Assembly (NCBI RefSeq): GCF_000169335.1
Contig: NZ_AAXW01000012.1
Coordinates: 71,526-135,525 of the forward strand
DNA from: Crocosphaera chwakensis CCY0110
GTDB lineage: Bacteria; Cyanobacteriota; Cyanobacteriia; Cyanobacteriales; Microcystaceae
Direction of reading: 5' to 3'
DNA: 64,000 nucleotides
The position numbers and the translations under genes were made by a program. Shown here in pieces: positions 45,500 through 55,535 of the stretch (position 1 is its first letter; each line of letters starts with the position of its first letter). A model generated the notes under the pieces. The model made no database searches. It saw nothing but the letters and a program-made list of their open reading frames with translations, and was not told the DNA's origin.

Positions 45500-47071
45500 A
45501 TGAATCATCAGACTCAAAACCCTTTGTCCTCAAATATTCCTCCATCAAGATCCCAAAACTATAGAGATACTGAGCAATTATTAGACAAAAATATACCCTC
45601 AGAATATCAAGAAACACCGAAAACCTCTAATAAAAAAGAGCAGAATACAAACATTAAAAAACTATGGTGGTTATTGCCAGTATTTGGTTTATTACTCATC
45701 TTAGGGGGAGTCACAGTCATTCGTCTTCGAGACAATGACCAACCCGTAACGGTCACCGAAACGGTTCCCCTCTCGGTACGGGTTGCCACTGCCAACCGCG
45801 AACCCCTCCGCGCTTGGATATCTAGCGAAGGTACTATTAGAGCCGTAGACTATCAACATCTTACCTTTGACGTAGAAGGGGATGTCACCTATCTGGGTAA
45901 CCAAGACGGTAGAAGACTTCGAGAAGGCGATCGCGTGACGAAAGGACAATTATTAGCTCGCATTGATGATAGGGAACTCACCGCAGATGTCACTCAAGCC
46001 CAAGCAGCTATTACCGAAGCACAACAAAACAAGGCGGCCGCCATTGCTGATGTAGCTCAAGCTCGCGCCCAGGTTGCTCAAGCCCGTTCTCAGGTACAAG
46101 AAGCCCAAGCCCAACAACAAAATGCCCAAGCAGCCCGAAGGTTAGCTGCTACCAGCTTAGAACGTTATCGAACGCTCGTTGAAGAGGGTGCGATCGCTGA
46201 AATAGAATTTGATGAACGTCAAAACACCCTAGAAGATGCTCAAGCAGGGGTTCAGTCCGCTCAGGCAGTAGTACAGTCAGCACAGCAACAGGTAGAAGCG
46301 GCTCAAGCTCAAGTGCAAGCAGCACAGCAACAGGTAGAAGCCCAAAACTCCGCCATTACCACAGCCCAAGCGAGATTATCTCAAGCTGAAGTTGCTTTAG
46401 AAGGAGCCAGTATTTATGCACCTTTTGATGGCATTATTGCCTATCTCAATATTTCAGAAGGAGAATACTTTTCCCCGCAAATCGTTACGTCTCAACTAGG
46501 GGGAGATTATCAAGGCATTTTAGAAAGAATTCCGATGGTTATTATTGATCCCAGCCAATATGAAGTGTTCGTGGATTTAGCAGGGCCCACAGGGGAACAA
46601 GTTGAAGCAGGTCAAAACGCTGTCATTGCCTCAGAAACAAAAGTAAACGCTGCGGCCAGTTCTCAACAAACGTTAATTTCTAATGCCCGCGCTAGAGGTG
46701 AAGTCTTTGCCGTTAACCCTGCCATTAGTCCTGGGGGAAGAGCCATAGAAGCAAGAATTCGTCTTAATCCAAGCACCACAGAAACCCTAAGACATGGAGA
46801 ACAGGTATTAACTTGGATCGCTGTGTCGGAAAACCCCAACGCCGTAACTGTTCCCATCAATGCCATTGTACGACGCGATCGCATTCCCTATGTGTTTGTG
46901 GTGAACGAAGATGACGGCATGGTTGAGCAGCGAGAGGTGGAGTTAGGTATTACAGGGATTACTCAACAAGGAATTATTAATGGGGTGACACCTGGGGAGT
47001 TAGTGGTAACCGAAGGACAAAACCGACTGGTGGACGGGGCTGCTGTTGAAGTCATTAATCAGGGTGGATAA
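45500..47071 (+). CDS. RND efflux periplasmic adaptor (HlyD/AcrA type)
   Basis: The 523-residue adaptor links an inner-membrane RND pump to an outer-membrane channel. One transmembrane segment (LWWLLPVFGLLLILGGVTVI) follows a polar N-terminus; then the lipoyl-like part (LAWISSEGTIR-type, LREGDRVTKGQLLARIDDRE), a long Ala/Gln coiled coil (about residues 160-300) and the second lipoyl half with ASIYAPFDGIIAYLNISEGE. The membrane-proximal domain carries VPINAIVRRDRIPYVFVV. The stop overlaps the start of the pump gene by one base (TAATG). Confidence 0.93.
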   Translation: MNHQTQNPLSSNIPPSRSQNYRDTEQLLDKNIPSEYQETPKTSNKKEQNTNIKKLWWLLPVFGLLLILGGVTVIRLRDNDQPVTVTETVPLSVRVATANREPLRAWISSEGTIRAVDYQHLTFDVEGDVTYLGNQDGRRLREGDRVTKGQLLARIDDRELTADVTQAQAAITEAQQNKAAAIADVAQARAQVAQARSQVQEAQAQQQNAQAARRLAATSLERYRTLVEEGAIAEIEFDERQNTLEDAQAGVQSAQAVVQSAQQQVEAAQAQVQAAQQQVEAQNSAITTAQARLSQAEVALEGASIYAPFDGIIAYLNISEGEYFSPQIVTSQLGGDYQGILERIPMVIIDPSQYEVFVDLAGPTGEQVEAGQNAVIASETKVNAAASSQQTLISNARARGEVFAVNPAISPGGRAIEARIRLNPSTTETLRHGEQVLTWIAVSENPNAVTVPINAIVRRDRIPYVFVVNEDDGMVEQREVELGITGITQQGIINGVTPGELVVTEGQNRLVDGAAVEVINQGG

Positions 47072-50000
47072 TGAGCGAGTTAAAAGAAGAGTTTCGTAGC
47101 AATAATAATGGACATAATACCTCAAATAATCAGGTAAAAACTTCCCGATTCGGACGATTTTTTTTCTTAAATACCATTTTTGCCATTTTGTTAACCTTGT
47201 TGATGGTAGTGGGGGGTCTTTTGGGCTATTTTTCCATGACCAAACAGTCCAACCCTGATATTGATATTGCCGTTGCCACTGTCACCACCACCTGGCCAGG
47301 AGCCGACCCCCAAACCATAGAACAACAAGTTACTTCTGAAATAGAAACAGAAATTACATCTGTTGAGAATGTTAAGGAAGTTCAAAGTGCTTCCTATGCA
47401 GGATTTTCCGTCATCAATGTAGAATTTACCTCCCAGGCCGACCCAGATGAAGCCATTGAAGAATTACGCCAAGGGGTAGCCCAAGCAGAACCCGAATTAC
47501 CCGAAGATGCCGAGCAACCTATAGTAGAACAGGTTTCCGTCAATGATGCCCCTATCCTTACCTTAGCCTTGTTTGGAGACATCGATCAAACGGTGATTTC
47601 CCAAGCCGCAGAGGACATTCAAGACAATTTAGAACAGGTGGCAGGGGTCAGTGAGGTCAACCTGGGAGGGGCGCGAGAAGAGGTGATTAATGTGCAAATG
47701 AACCCCTTCCGTTTAGCAACACTCGGTATTTCTCCGACTACCGTTGCCACAGAAATTCGTAATGCTAACCAAGATGTTCCCCTCTCAGAGATAGAAAGTG
47801 ATTTAATTGGTTCACAGGTGCGCTTCTACGGTCGTTTTCGCAGTGTAGAAGCATTACAAGATTTACCCATTGCTCGTTTAGAAGGGCGAGTGGTGCGCCT
47901 AAGTGAACTGGCTGAAGTACAGCGAGAACTCGACCAAGAAGAAACCCGTGCCTTTATTAGTACCCAAGGAGAAACTTATCAACCTGTGGTCAGTGTAGGT
48001 ATTAAAAAAGTGCCTGGACAAGATTCCATTGAAGTCATTGAGCGGGTTCTGGCTGCTGTGGAGCAAATTGAGCAAAATCCGAATCTTTGGCCGAGAGGTA
48101 TGGAATATCAGGTAATTGCCGATGAATCCGATATTATTTGGGAACAGTTGGGCAATTTATTTACCAATGCCCTACAAGCCATGGCCGCAGTCTTTGTGGT
48201 GCTGTTTATTGCCCTTTCTTGGCGTGAAGCCTTAATTGCCGGGTTATCGATTCCTTTAGCTTTTTTAGGAACGTTGGCGGTGCTGTGGTTAACGGGGCAA
48301 ACCCTTAATAATATGGTACTCATTGGTATGGTGTTAGCCTTGGGTATCTTGGTGGATGTTTTTATCTTGGTCATGGAAGGAATGCACGAGTTTATTTTTG
48401 CTGAGGGAATGACCTTTAACCAAGCTGCATTAAAAACAGTGAAAACTTACGCACCACCGGCCTTTGCAGGACAGTTAACCACCATTTTAGCCCTATTTCC
48501 CTTACTAGCCATTAGCGGTACTTTGGGAAAGTTTATTGAATTATTGCCTTACACCGCAATTATTTGTTTAATCCTAAGTTTTACGATCGCAATTTTAATT
48601 GATATTCCTCTGTCTCGTTACCTGTTAGGCAATATTAGAAGTGTTGAAAAGAAATCAACCATTGACCGTTTAAGTGAAGCAGCTTCGGCTCGTTGGATGA
48701 ATTGGAGTCTTAATTATACCGTTAAAAGTAAAAAAACAGCTTGGGCTTGGGTATTGGGAACCATTGCTCTCTTTTTCTGCGTGATGACCTTATTGAGTCA
48801 AATTTCCGTAGAATTTTTTCCCAAAGGTGATCAACGTAACTTTAGTGTCAATGTAGAACTACCACCGACAACAACCCTAAATGTTTCCCAAGAAGTAGCC
48901 GACGACCTAGGAGAGATTTTACGAGAAAAAGACTATCTCGATAGCGTCATTAAATATACGGGACAGCGCAGTAACTTAGTGGCATCAGGAGAACTGCAAC
49001 CCGCTCAGGGCAGTTATCTAGTAGGTTTTTCAGGTACGTTTCTCCCTGAAAACCAACGAGAGCAGTTATCCTTTGAATATTTAGATGATTTACGCAACGA
49101 GTTACAAAGAGCCGTTAATCAATATCCTGGGGCTGCTTTAGTCTTAAATGCTCAACAAGCAGGAGAAAGTGGCGACCCCATTCAAATTGAAATTACCGGC
49201 AGTGAATTAAGCCAACTCAGGCAAATTTCTCAACAAGTGCAAATGACTCTCAGACAAATACCTGGAGCAACCGACGTGCGAGATAATTTAGGAGCCTTGC
49301 AGCCTGACCTTAGATTAATTCCCAAGCGAGAAGAACTCTCATTTTATGAGTTAAGCGAAGATGAACTGGCTTCTCAAGCTCAATATTATATGCGAGCGGT
49401 GGATATTGGTGATTTTGTCATCGGTGGCAACGAGGAAGACTTAGAAATTCTCCTTAGCACTGCTTGGCCTTCCCGTGACGGCGAAGTAGGCGGCCCTACC
49501 CGTCGAGATGAGTTGTTATCGGCCCGTTTCTTTACCTCAAACCCAGAAGAAGAAGTGATTTCCGCAGGAGCAGTGATTGAAGCAGTCCAAGCCGAAGCCC
49601 CTTTATCTATTACCCGTCGCGGAGGACAACGCACTGTTACCGTCTTGGCCAAGAATGAAAATCGGACTACGGGGGAAATTTTAGCGGATTTACAGCCTAA
49701 ATTACAAGAAATACAAGAATCTTGGCCCCAAGGTTATGATTATAGTTTTGGCGGAGAAACCGAAGACCAAGCGGAAACCTTTGGCTCTGCCGGTCAAGCC
49801 TTAGCCTTGGCTATCTTTCTGGTGTTTGCAGTTCTGGTGTTGCAACTGGGATCGTTTCGCCAACCCTTTATTATTTTACTCACCATTCCCTTTGCTTTAA
49901 TAGGAACCGTTGGAGGCTTTTTCCTTGCAGATATCGCTTTTTCCTTTACCGCTTTTATTGGGATTATTGCTTTAGTGGGAATTGTGGTCAATGATGCGAT

Positions 50001-50259
50001 CGTCATGGTCGATACCATGAACAGTTATCAGCAAGAAGGAATAAAATTACGTTTAGCTGCAGCCAAAGGAGTCGCTGACCGCTTAAGACCGGTGCTAACC
50101 ACCAGTATTACCACCATTATCGGGTTAATCCCTCTAGCTTTGAGTGATCCTACATGGATGCCTTTATGTAGTGCTATTATCTTCGGTTTAGTGGCTGCTA
50201 CAGCGATCGCTTTAGTGGTTATTCCTTGTCTATACCTCTTATTCACACCGAAACATTAA
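47071..50259 (+). CDS. RND efflux pump permease (AcrB/MexB superfamily)
   Basis: A 1062-residue proton-driven exporter with the two-fold repeat of six transmembrane helices plus periplasmic loops. N-terminal helix AILLTLLMVVGGLLGYFSMT; substrate-domain VTTTWPGADPQTIEQQVTSE; TM4 region GMVLALGILVDVFILVMEGM and TM10 region FIGIIALVGIVVNDAIVMVD. TM4 lacks the usual paired acidic residues of AcrB (it has a single Asp in GILVDVFI), as in several HME/cyanobacterial branches. Substrates unknown (drugs, metals or lipids). Translationally coupled to the adaptor gene. Confidence 0.93.
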   Translation: MSELKEEFRSNNNGHNTSNNQVKTSRFGRFFFLNTIFAILLTLLMVVGGLLGYFSMTKQSNPDIDIAVATVTTTWPGADPQTIEQQVTSEIETEITSVENVKEVQSASYAGFSVINVEFTSQADPDEAIEELRQGVAQAEPELPEDAEQPIVEQVSVNDAPILTLALFGDIDQTVISQAAEDIQDNLEQVAGVSEVNLGGAREEVINVQMNPFRLATLGISPTTVATEIRNANQDVPLSEIESDLIGSQVRFYGRFRSVEALQDLPIARLEGRVVRLSELAEVQRELDQEETRAFISTQGETYQPVVSVGIKKVPGQDSIEVIERVLAAVEQIEQNPNLWPRGMEYQVIADESDIIWEQLGNLFTNALQAMAAVFVVLFIALSWREALIAGLSIPLAFLGTLAVLWLTGQTLNNMVLIGMVLALGILVDVFILVMEGMHEFIFAEGMTFNQAALKTVKTYAPPAFAGQLTTILALFPLLAISGTLGKFIELLPYTAIICLILSFTIAILIDIPLSRYLLGNIRSVEKKSTIDRLSEAASARWMNWSLNYTVKSKKTAWAWVLGTIALFFCVMTLLSQISVEFFPKGDQRNFSVNVELPPTTTLNVSQEVADDLGEILREKDYLDSVIKYTGQRSNLVASGELQPAQGSYLVGFSGTFLPENQREQLSFEYLDDLRNELQRAVNQYPGAALVLNAQQAGESGDPIQIEITGSELSQLRQISQQVQMTLRQIPGATDVRDNLGALQPDLRLIPKREELSFYELSEDELASQAQYYMRAVDIGDFVIGGNEEDLEILLSTAWPSRDGEVGGPTRRDELLSARFFTSNPEEEVISAGAVIEAVQAEAPLSITRRGGQRTVTVLAKNENRTTGEILADLQPKLQEIQESWPQGYDYSFGGETEDQAETFGSAGQALALAIFLVFAVLVLQLGSFRQPFIILLTIPFALIGTVGGFFLADIAFSFTAFIGIIALVGIVVNDAIVMVDTMNSYQQEGIKLRLAAAKGVADRLRPVLTTSITTIIGLIPLALSDPTWMPLCSAIIFGLVAATAIALVVIPCLYLLFTPKH

Positions 50260-50289
50260 ACTGTTCAGATTATACTCTATTTATGCTTA

Positions 50290-50607
50290 TGTCATGTTTT
50301 CCTGACATTTTAATAAAAAGAGTAAAAATCTTAATGTTTTCTTTAGATGTAGTCTTTTTTAAGCCACAAAACCCAGTGGGGTATACCTCGAAAAAAATGA
50401 TCAAAAATGTGTTATTATTAATTTGGAGAGTAGAATAGAGATAGACTACGTATATATAAGGTCACATATAGTTAAGTCTATGATTCAAATAGAAACAGCA
50501 TTCTTAAAGCAACATAGAGACGCTACACATAAACTCAAACCGTAGGATGGGTTAGACTGCTAAATTCTAGGTTATGGTTAGAATCTTATTATTCGTCGTA
50601 ACCCACC
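50290..50607 (+). repeat. ~320-bp direct repeat, copy A
   Basis: Matches 51514-51828 over its whole length. The most conserved block contains CCACAAAACCCAGTGGGGTA, then TACCTCGAAAAAAATGATCA and a TGTTATTAT box. It begins with a TGTCA...TGACA inverted repeat and ends in the GGGTTAG...CGTCGTAACCC palindromic module. No protein frame is conserved between the copies. Confidence 0.85.
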
Positions 50608-50612
50608 ATCTT
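50541..50612. repeat. ~70-bp GTAGGGTGGGTTA palindromic element, copy 1
   Basis: CGTAGGATGGGTTAGACTGC ... TTCGTCGTAACCCACCATCTT; inverted ends GATGGGTTA / TAACCCACCATC. Other copies at 51765-51829 (degraded) and 52428-52499. Confidence 0.75.
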
Positions 50613-50645
50613 CGTAAAATAAGCCAAACAAGAGGTTTTTAAAAA

Positions 50646-51092
50646 CTAATTAATAATAAGGTTTTGAGGTTGAATAATGGTGATATTAGGAAGAGAAATG
50701 AAATCATTAGGATTAAAAGTGAGTAAACAAGGAATATTATAAACAATCATAACTGCTAGAAGTCTAATATCATGAGTTCGTTTACCTTTAATATTGTGAT
50801 GAGTGACTAATTTAAACCATTGAGAAAAAATGTCTTGACTTTCTGGAAGCAAGTGAAATTGAGCAATAAATTGACGAATTTTTATAGCGGTTTCTTCAGG
50901 AGTCCATCCTAAACCATTAACTTCAAGGGGACGGGTTGCTACTACCCAAAATTCGATTAACACTTGGGAACTAATCACACATTTATTCCCTTGACTAAGA
51001 AGCTGAGTAATAGCTGTAATCGTAAGAGAATGTCGTGAAGATGAAGTATCAGCAATTCTTAGTAAAATATTAGTATCTAGAAAATAGTCCAT
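50646..51092 (-). CDS. PIN-domain toxin
   Basis: A 148-residue PIN nuclease: MDYFLDTNILLRIADTSSSR (first Asp), VISSQVLIEFWVVATRPLEV (Glu), THDIRLLAVMIVYNIPCLLT (Asp) and FNPNDFISLPNITII. All four acidic positions are kept. Encoded directly after a Phd-type antitoxin. The module sits between the two ~320-bp direct repeats at 50290 and 51514. Confidence 0.85.
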   Translation of the reverse strand: MDYFLDTNILLRIADTSSSRHSLTITAITQLLSQGNKCVISSQVLIEFWVVATRPLEVNGLGWTPEETAIKIRQFIAQFHLLPESQDIFSQWFKLVTHHNIKGKRTHDIRLLAVMIVYNIPCLLTFNPNDFISLPNITIIQPQNLIIN

Positions 51093-51095
51093 TAG

Positions 51096-51419
51096 TTAAT
51101 CATACATGGTATCTCTGTGTAAAGCTTCGTTGGGTAAATTAGCAGTTTGTTTAGGTAACGTTTCCAGAAAAGCTAACCAGTTTTGAGTTCTTTCTTCGGG
51201 GGTTAATTGTTGATCTTGTTCAGAACTCTGTTTAATTAAGTCTTCTAAGGTTTCATCAAAATTGTTACTCAAGGAATTATCTTGACTTGAGGGTTGAATT
51301 GAAGTTAATTTTACTATTGGTTTATTGTTTTTAGTGATAATAATCTCTTCTCCTGTTGCTGCTATTTCTAGAAGTTCTTTGAGCTGAGGTAATGCTTGAT
51401 TGATGTCTATGGTTTTCAT
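51096..51419 (-). CDS. Phd/YefM-type antitoxin
   Basis: A 107-residue protein from ATG 51419 (MKTIDINQALPQLKELLEIA, ATGEEIIITKNNKPIVKLTS), the Phd DNA-binding fold that also starts the operon's autorepression. The C-terminal half (SNNFDETLEDLIKQSSEQDQ onward) is acidic and extended, probably the part that covers the toxin. The frame is open for 20 further codons upstream but these do not belong to the family. Three bp separate it from the toxin gene. Confidence 0.85.
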   Translation of the reverse strand: MKTIDINQALPQLKELLEIAATGEEIIITKNNKPIVKLTSIQPSSQDNSLSNNFDETLEDLIKQSSEQDQQLTPEERTQNWLAFLETLPKQTANLPNEALHRDTMYD

Positions 51420-51513
51420 TTTTTTATATTCCTTAAATATCGCTAAATTCACTATACTAACAATGTCTTTAATTTTCACTTTAATTCAAAACTATTTACT
51501 GTAATCTGTATTC

Positions 51514-51828
51514 TGTCAAGGTTTCCTGACATTTAAGCAAAAAGATCAAAAATCTTAATATTTTCTTTAGATATAGTCCTTTTTAGTCCACAAAACCCAG
51601 TGGGGTATACCTCGAAAAAAATGATCAAAAATATGTTATTATAAATTTGAAAAGTAAGATAGGAATGGAGTGCGTATATATAGGGTCATATAGACGTAAC
51701 TCTATAGACAAAATAAAAACAGTATTCCCAACACAACTTACAGGCAGTACATATTAACTCAAAGCGTATGGTGAGTTAGGCGGCTAAGATACAGATCATG
51801 GTTAAAATCTCATTATCCGTCGTAACCC
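51514..51828 (+). repeat. ~320-bp direct repeat, copy B
   Basis: Second copy of the element at 50290 with roughly 80% visible identity and the same end module. It lies upstream of the DUF433 gene in the same orientation as copy A. Confidence 0.85.
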
Positions 51829-51870
51829 AACAGGATAAGCACTGTAGATGAGTTAAGGAGACAATCACGA

Positions 51871-52086
51871 ATGCAATTAGAAGATTATTTTTTATTCATT
51901 TCTGAAGACGATATCAGTATTAAAGGTCATCGCATTGGAATTGATAACGTCTTATTCTATTTTTTAGAAGGATATACACCAGAAGAAATTAAGGCAGTTT
52001 ATCCTGATTTAAGTTTAGAGAAAATTTACGCTACCATTACCTATTATCTCCAAAACAAGAAGGACATTGATGCTTATTTATTTTGA
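51871..52086 (+). CDS. DUF433 domain antitoxin-like protein
   Basis: A 71-residue protein: MQLEDYFLFISEDDISIKGH, RIGIDNVLFYFLEGYTPEEI and YPDLSLEKIYATITYYLQNK, the DUF433 helix-turn-helix pattern. DUF433 proteins are usually coupled to DUF5615 PIN-like toxins; the decayed toxin follows at 52176. Upstream GGAGA lies at a suitable distance from the ATG. Probably an orphan antitoxin. Confidence 0.8.
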   Translation: MQLEDYFLFISEDDISIKGHRIGIDNVLFYFLEGYTPEEIKAVYPDLSLEKIYATITYYLQNKKDIDAYLF

Positions 52087-52175
52087 TGCTTATTTATTAA
52101 GGATAAAGCAGTGGAAAGAATCTCATTATCAAGAATCTCTTAAAAATCCTTCTCCTCCCCATTAGGAACTCTTGA

Positions 52176-52406
52176 CCTGATGTTTTACAATATTTAGGAT
52201 TATCTCAACGATTATGAGTTACCGATAATCGTACCAGTATGCCTGATCATTTAGAAGACTATTGGCAGAACAATCAAAAAATATGGGGACTTTTTTGGGT
52301 ATGTCCTATGACCAAGATAGGAGAATTAGCCAAAGAATTAATTATGATTTGGGAGACAAGCGAAGCAGAAGAATGGATTAATGTTGTTGATTGGATTCCT
52401 TTTTAA
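52176..52406 (+). pseudogene. DUF5615 PIN-like toxin, decayed
   Basis: One frame reads PDVLQYLGLSQRL, then a TGA at 52215-52217, then VTDNRTSMPDHLEDYWQNNQ, KIWGLFWVCPMTKIGELAKE, LIMIWETSEAEEWINVVDWI and PF with a stop. The later part is the C-terminal half of DUF5615 toxins (VTHD-RTMP...; LIxIWExSEAEEWxNxxxxxP). The N-terminal strand with the first catalytic Asp is not recognisable in the ~90 bp after the DUF433 gene. The toxin is therefore non-functional. Confidence 0.7.
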
Positions 52407-52427
52407 TTTATGATTAAGTAAAATAAT

Positions 52428-52499
52428 CGTAGGGTGGGTTAGGTGGCTAAAATCTAGGTAATTATTAGAACATTATTATCCGTCGTAACCCACCATCTT
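52428..52499. repeat. ~70-bp GTAGGGTGGGTTA palindromic element, copy 3
   Basis: CGTAGGGTGGGTTAGGTGGC ... CCGTCGTAACCCACCATCTT, the same module that ends both ~320-bp repeats, here free-standing. Confidence 0.75.
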
Positions 52500-52582
52500 A
52501 AAGGTTTAAACTGCTAGAATATGGTAAAAATCTACAATATAATTCAGAAATGCTACAATTGAGTAAAATATAAACTAAGAAT

Positions 52583-53972
52583 ATGGAAGATTATTTTCAG
52601 GAACTTGAGGAGTTAATTGAGCTTTATAATGCAAACGAGTACGACAAAGCTTTAGAAAAAGCGCAAGTTTTATTAGATAAGTATCCAGATATTCAAGACA
52701 TAAATTTTGCTTGCTCTGGCATTTTAATTAATATTGGAGAAGTGATTAAGAATTATAAAATTATTAATCAAGGTATTGATATTATTCAAAATGAACTCAA
52801 TAACTTAGATAATTATGATGAAGAAAATTTATTAAACTATGAATTATATTTACAATATAACCTATCAAATGGTTATTCTAGTCGAGCAAATTTACTTAAT
52901 CCAGTTACTGATCAAAATGAAATTGAAGAAGCATTATTAAAACAAAAACGATGTTTACAAAAGGTACTTTTAAATCGTAAAAAAGTCTTATCTGATCCTG
53001 AATTTTCATCTAGCGTAATAACTAATTATGCTAATCTTCTGAGATACTTTGGACGCTATATTGAAGCTATTGATTATTATTATGACTGTTTAAAAATTTA
53101 TCCAAATCATGCTCTTGCTATGTCAAACTAAAGAATATCTTGAGTCTTTAAATCCTGGGGAAACAAAATTTCTTGAAAAATATATGATAGGATGGCAAAA
53201 AGTTCACACTTGGGAACCTTCATCTTTTTTGAAACAAGTAAAAGATGACCGCTTACTTTTAACCGTGAATCCAAGACTTACTAATTGTCCATCTGAATAT
53301 AAAGATGATCTTGTTTTTGCGAAGAGATTTTGGGAGCATGATATAAATTTAGCCTATACTTGGAATAGTATAAAGGAAGAATTTTCTACAGCTAGACATT
53401 TATATTATCAAAGTTTTTCTCAAGATAAAGAACTCATTGAAGTTAGTGAGATAACTGAATATATTGATACATTAGATTCTGCTAACTTTGGTTTAAGAAG
53501 TGGGTTTTTAAAAACAAGTTTACGTCTCGCTGTAGATTTATTAGATAAATTTGCAGGATTTTTCAACTTATATTTAGAACTTGGTAATGATCCAACTAAA
53601 GTTATGTGGAGTAATGTCTGGTATGAAAAATTGAAATATAAAAAAAGTTTTGATAATAGCTTGAATCCTATTATTTTTGAAAAACTAGAATATAATCCTT
53701 ACTTAAAGGCATTAGTGAATCTAAGAAAAAACCTCTATGATAAAAAATATGAAGATTTTTATCCATTCAAAATTTTAAGGGATTATATAACACATCAAGG
53801 AATTATTTTACATAATAATAAAGTCATAGATGAATCAAAAGAAAACTATAATTTAGAACAAATGCAACAAGAAACTTATTTTTTACTTAGAATGGTCAAA
53901 GCAGCAATTATTTACTTAGTTGGTGTAGTAATGATTGAAGAAGAAGAAAAAGAAAAAAGACTCATAATATAG
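52583..53972 (+). pseudogene. LA2681-like HEPN protein with TPR N-terminus, split in two frames
   Basis: The first frame (52583-53131, 182 residues) is TPR-like (LEELIELYNANEYDKALEKA, RYIEAIDYYYDCLKIYPNHA) and stops after ALAMSN. The second frame (to 53972) goes on with TKEYLESLNPGETKFLEKYM, DDLVFAKRFWEHDINLAYTW and LRDYITHQGIILHNN. This fits the LA2681-like HEPN family, in which TPRs precede the HEPN domain; the R-D-Y-I-T-H segment gives the R-X4-H ribonuclease motif. A frameshift, perhaps with a small deletion, separates the halves. The second half could still be made from the internal ATG at 53109 or the one at 53184. Association with defence is inferred from the family. Confidence 0.6.
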
Positions 53973-54081
53973 TTGATACTACTTTCTATACTAAACCTGG
54001 ACTATCAGATAGAACAAATAATTAAACTACACTAAAATAAAAGTATTCAAACAGAACAAAAACGAAACTAAAACCTAATTA

Positions 54082-55464
54082 ATGACAGAATCAACCGCAA
54101 AAGTTCAAGTAATTGGTGGAGGGTTAGCCGGCACCGAAGCCGCCTGGCAAGTAGCACAAGCTGGCATCCCTGTAATACTGCACGAAATGCGCCCTATTCG
54201 CACCAGTCCCGCCCATCATAGCCAAGAATTAGCCGAATTAGTCTGTAGTAACTCCTTCGGTGCCATGTCCAGCGATCGCGCAGCCGGTCTTCTCCATGAA
54301 GAATTACGTCGCCTCAACTCCATCATCATCCAAACTGCCGATAAACACGCCGTCCCTGCTGGTGGTGCTTTAGCGGTGGATAGAGGGGTCTTCAGCCATC
54401 AATTAACCCAAACCTTACAAAATCACCCTTTAATTGAATTAAGACGCTCAGAAGTCCAGGAAATACCCTCAGACGGCATCATTATTTTAGCCACTGGCCC
54501 CCTGACTTCCCCCGTTTTGGCAGAAAAGTTACAACAGTTGACCGGCATGGCTTATATGAGCTTTTTTGACGCAGCCAGCCCAATAATTGTGGGGGACTCC
54601 ATTAACCGAGACATCGCTTTTTTAGCCTCCCGATACGACAAAGGAGAAGCAGCTTATCTTAACTGTCCTCTCAACCCAGAACAATATTTACAGTTTCGTG
54701 ACGAACTTTGTAGGGCAGAACAAGCGGAATTAAAAGAATTTGAACGAGAAACTGCTAAATTTTTCGAGGGATGTCTCCCTATCGAAGAATTAGCCCAACG
54801 GGGAGAAGATACCATGCGTTATGGACCACTGAAACCCGTCGGTTTATTTGATGCAAGGTTAGGAGACTTTCGTGATCCCGAAAACAAGGAAAAACGACCT
54901 TACGCTGTTGTACAACTACGACAAGAAGATAAACAGGGTAAACTATGGAATATGGTTGGTTTTCAAACTAATTTGAGATGGGGTGAGCAAAAACGAGTAT
55001 TTCGTTTCATTCCTGGTTTAGAAAATGCCGAATTTGTTCGTATGGGTGTGATGCACCGTAACACCTTTATCAACTCTCCCCAATTACTTGATCCTACCCT
55101 ACAGTTTAAAAGCCGTCCCACCCTTTTGGCCGCAGGACAACTCATCGGGACTGAAGGATACACCGCAGCAGCAGCCGGGGGATGGTTAGCAGGGACAAAC
55201 GCTGCAAGGATAGCATTAGGGTTAGAACCCATTACTCTACCTTCTACAATGATGATGGGTGCATTGTTTGAATTTATCAGTAGTGCTTCCCCGAAACATT
55301 TTCAACCCATGCCGCCTAACTTTGGTATTTTACCCGATTTACCCGTCAGAATTCGCAACAAACGGGAAAGATACGGTAAATATCGCGATCGCGCTTTGGC
55401 TGACTTAAATGAGTGTCAAACTCAGTTAAATAATCATCAAAAAAACGCGGTAATCCTATTATAA
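54082..55464 (+). CDS. trmFO: Methylenetetrahydrofolate-tRNA (uracil-54-C5) methyltransferase
   Basis: TrmFO makes ribothymidine at position 54 of the tRNA T-loop using folate and FAD. The 460-residue protein has the FAD-binding [20 protein letters not shown], then [40 protein letters not shown], and [20 protein letters not shown]; the C-terminal [20 protein letters not shown] closes the FAD site. Length as usual. It is followed by a GGGCAAATGCC...CGCCC palindrome. Confidence 0.96.
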   Translation: MTESTAKVQVIGGGLAGTEAAWQVAQAGIPVILHEMRPIRTSPAHHSQELAELVCSNSFGAMSSDRAAGLLHEELRRLNSIIIQTADKHAVPAGGALAVDRGVFSHQLTQTLQNHPLIELRRSEVQEIPSDGIIILATGPLTSPVLAEKLQQLTGMAYMSFFDAASPIIVGDSINRDIAFLASRYDKGEAAYLNCPLNPEQYLQFRDELCRAEQAELKEFERETAKFFEGCLPIEELAQRGEDTMRYGPLKPVGLFDARLGDFRDPENKEKRPYAVVQLRQEDKQGKLWNMVGFQTNLRWGEQKRVFRFIPGLENAEFVRMGVMHRNTFINSPQLLDPTLQFKSRPTLLAAGQLIGTEGYTAAAAGGWLAGTNAARIALGLEPITLPSTMMMGALFEFISSASPKHFQPMPPNFGILPDLPVRIRNKRERYGKYRDRALADLNECQTQLNNHQKNAVILL

Positions 55465-55469
55465 ATAAT

Positions 55470-55492
55470 AGGGCAAATGCCATTCGCCCCTA
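55470..55492. repeat. Short palindrome after trmFO
   Basis: AGGGCAAATGCCATTCGCCCCT: arms GGGCAAATG and CATTCGCCC (one mismatch). Sits 6 bp after the trmFO stop and may end its transcription, although no T-run follows. Confidence 0.55.
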
Positions 55493-55535
55493 CCGATTCA
55501 AAAATACATTTTTTCATGAGGATAGTTTAAGATGG

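Noticed and set aside
47191..50246. Several minus-strand frames inside the RND pump gene
   Set aside because: All are shadows of a long, well conserved coding sequence.
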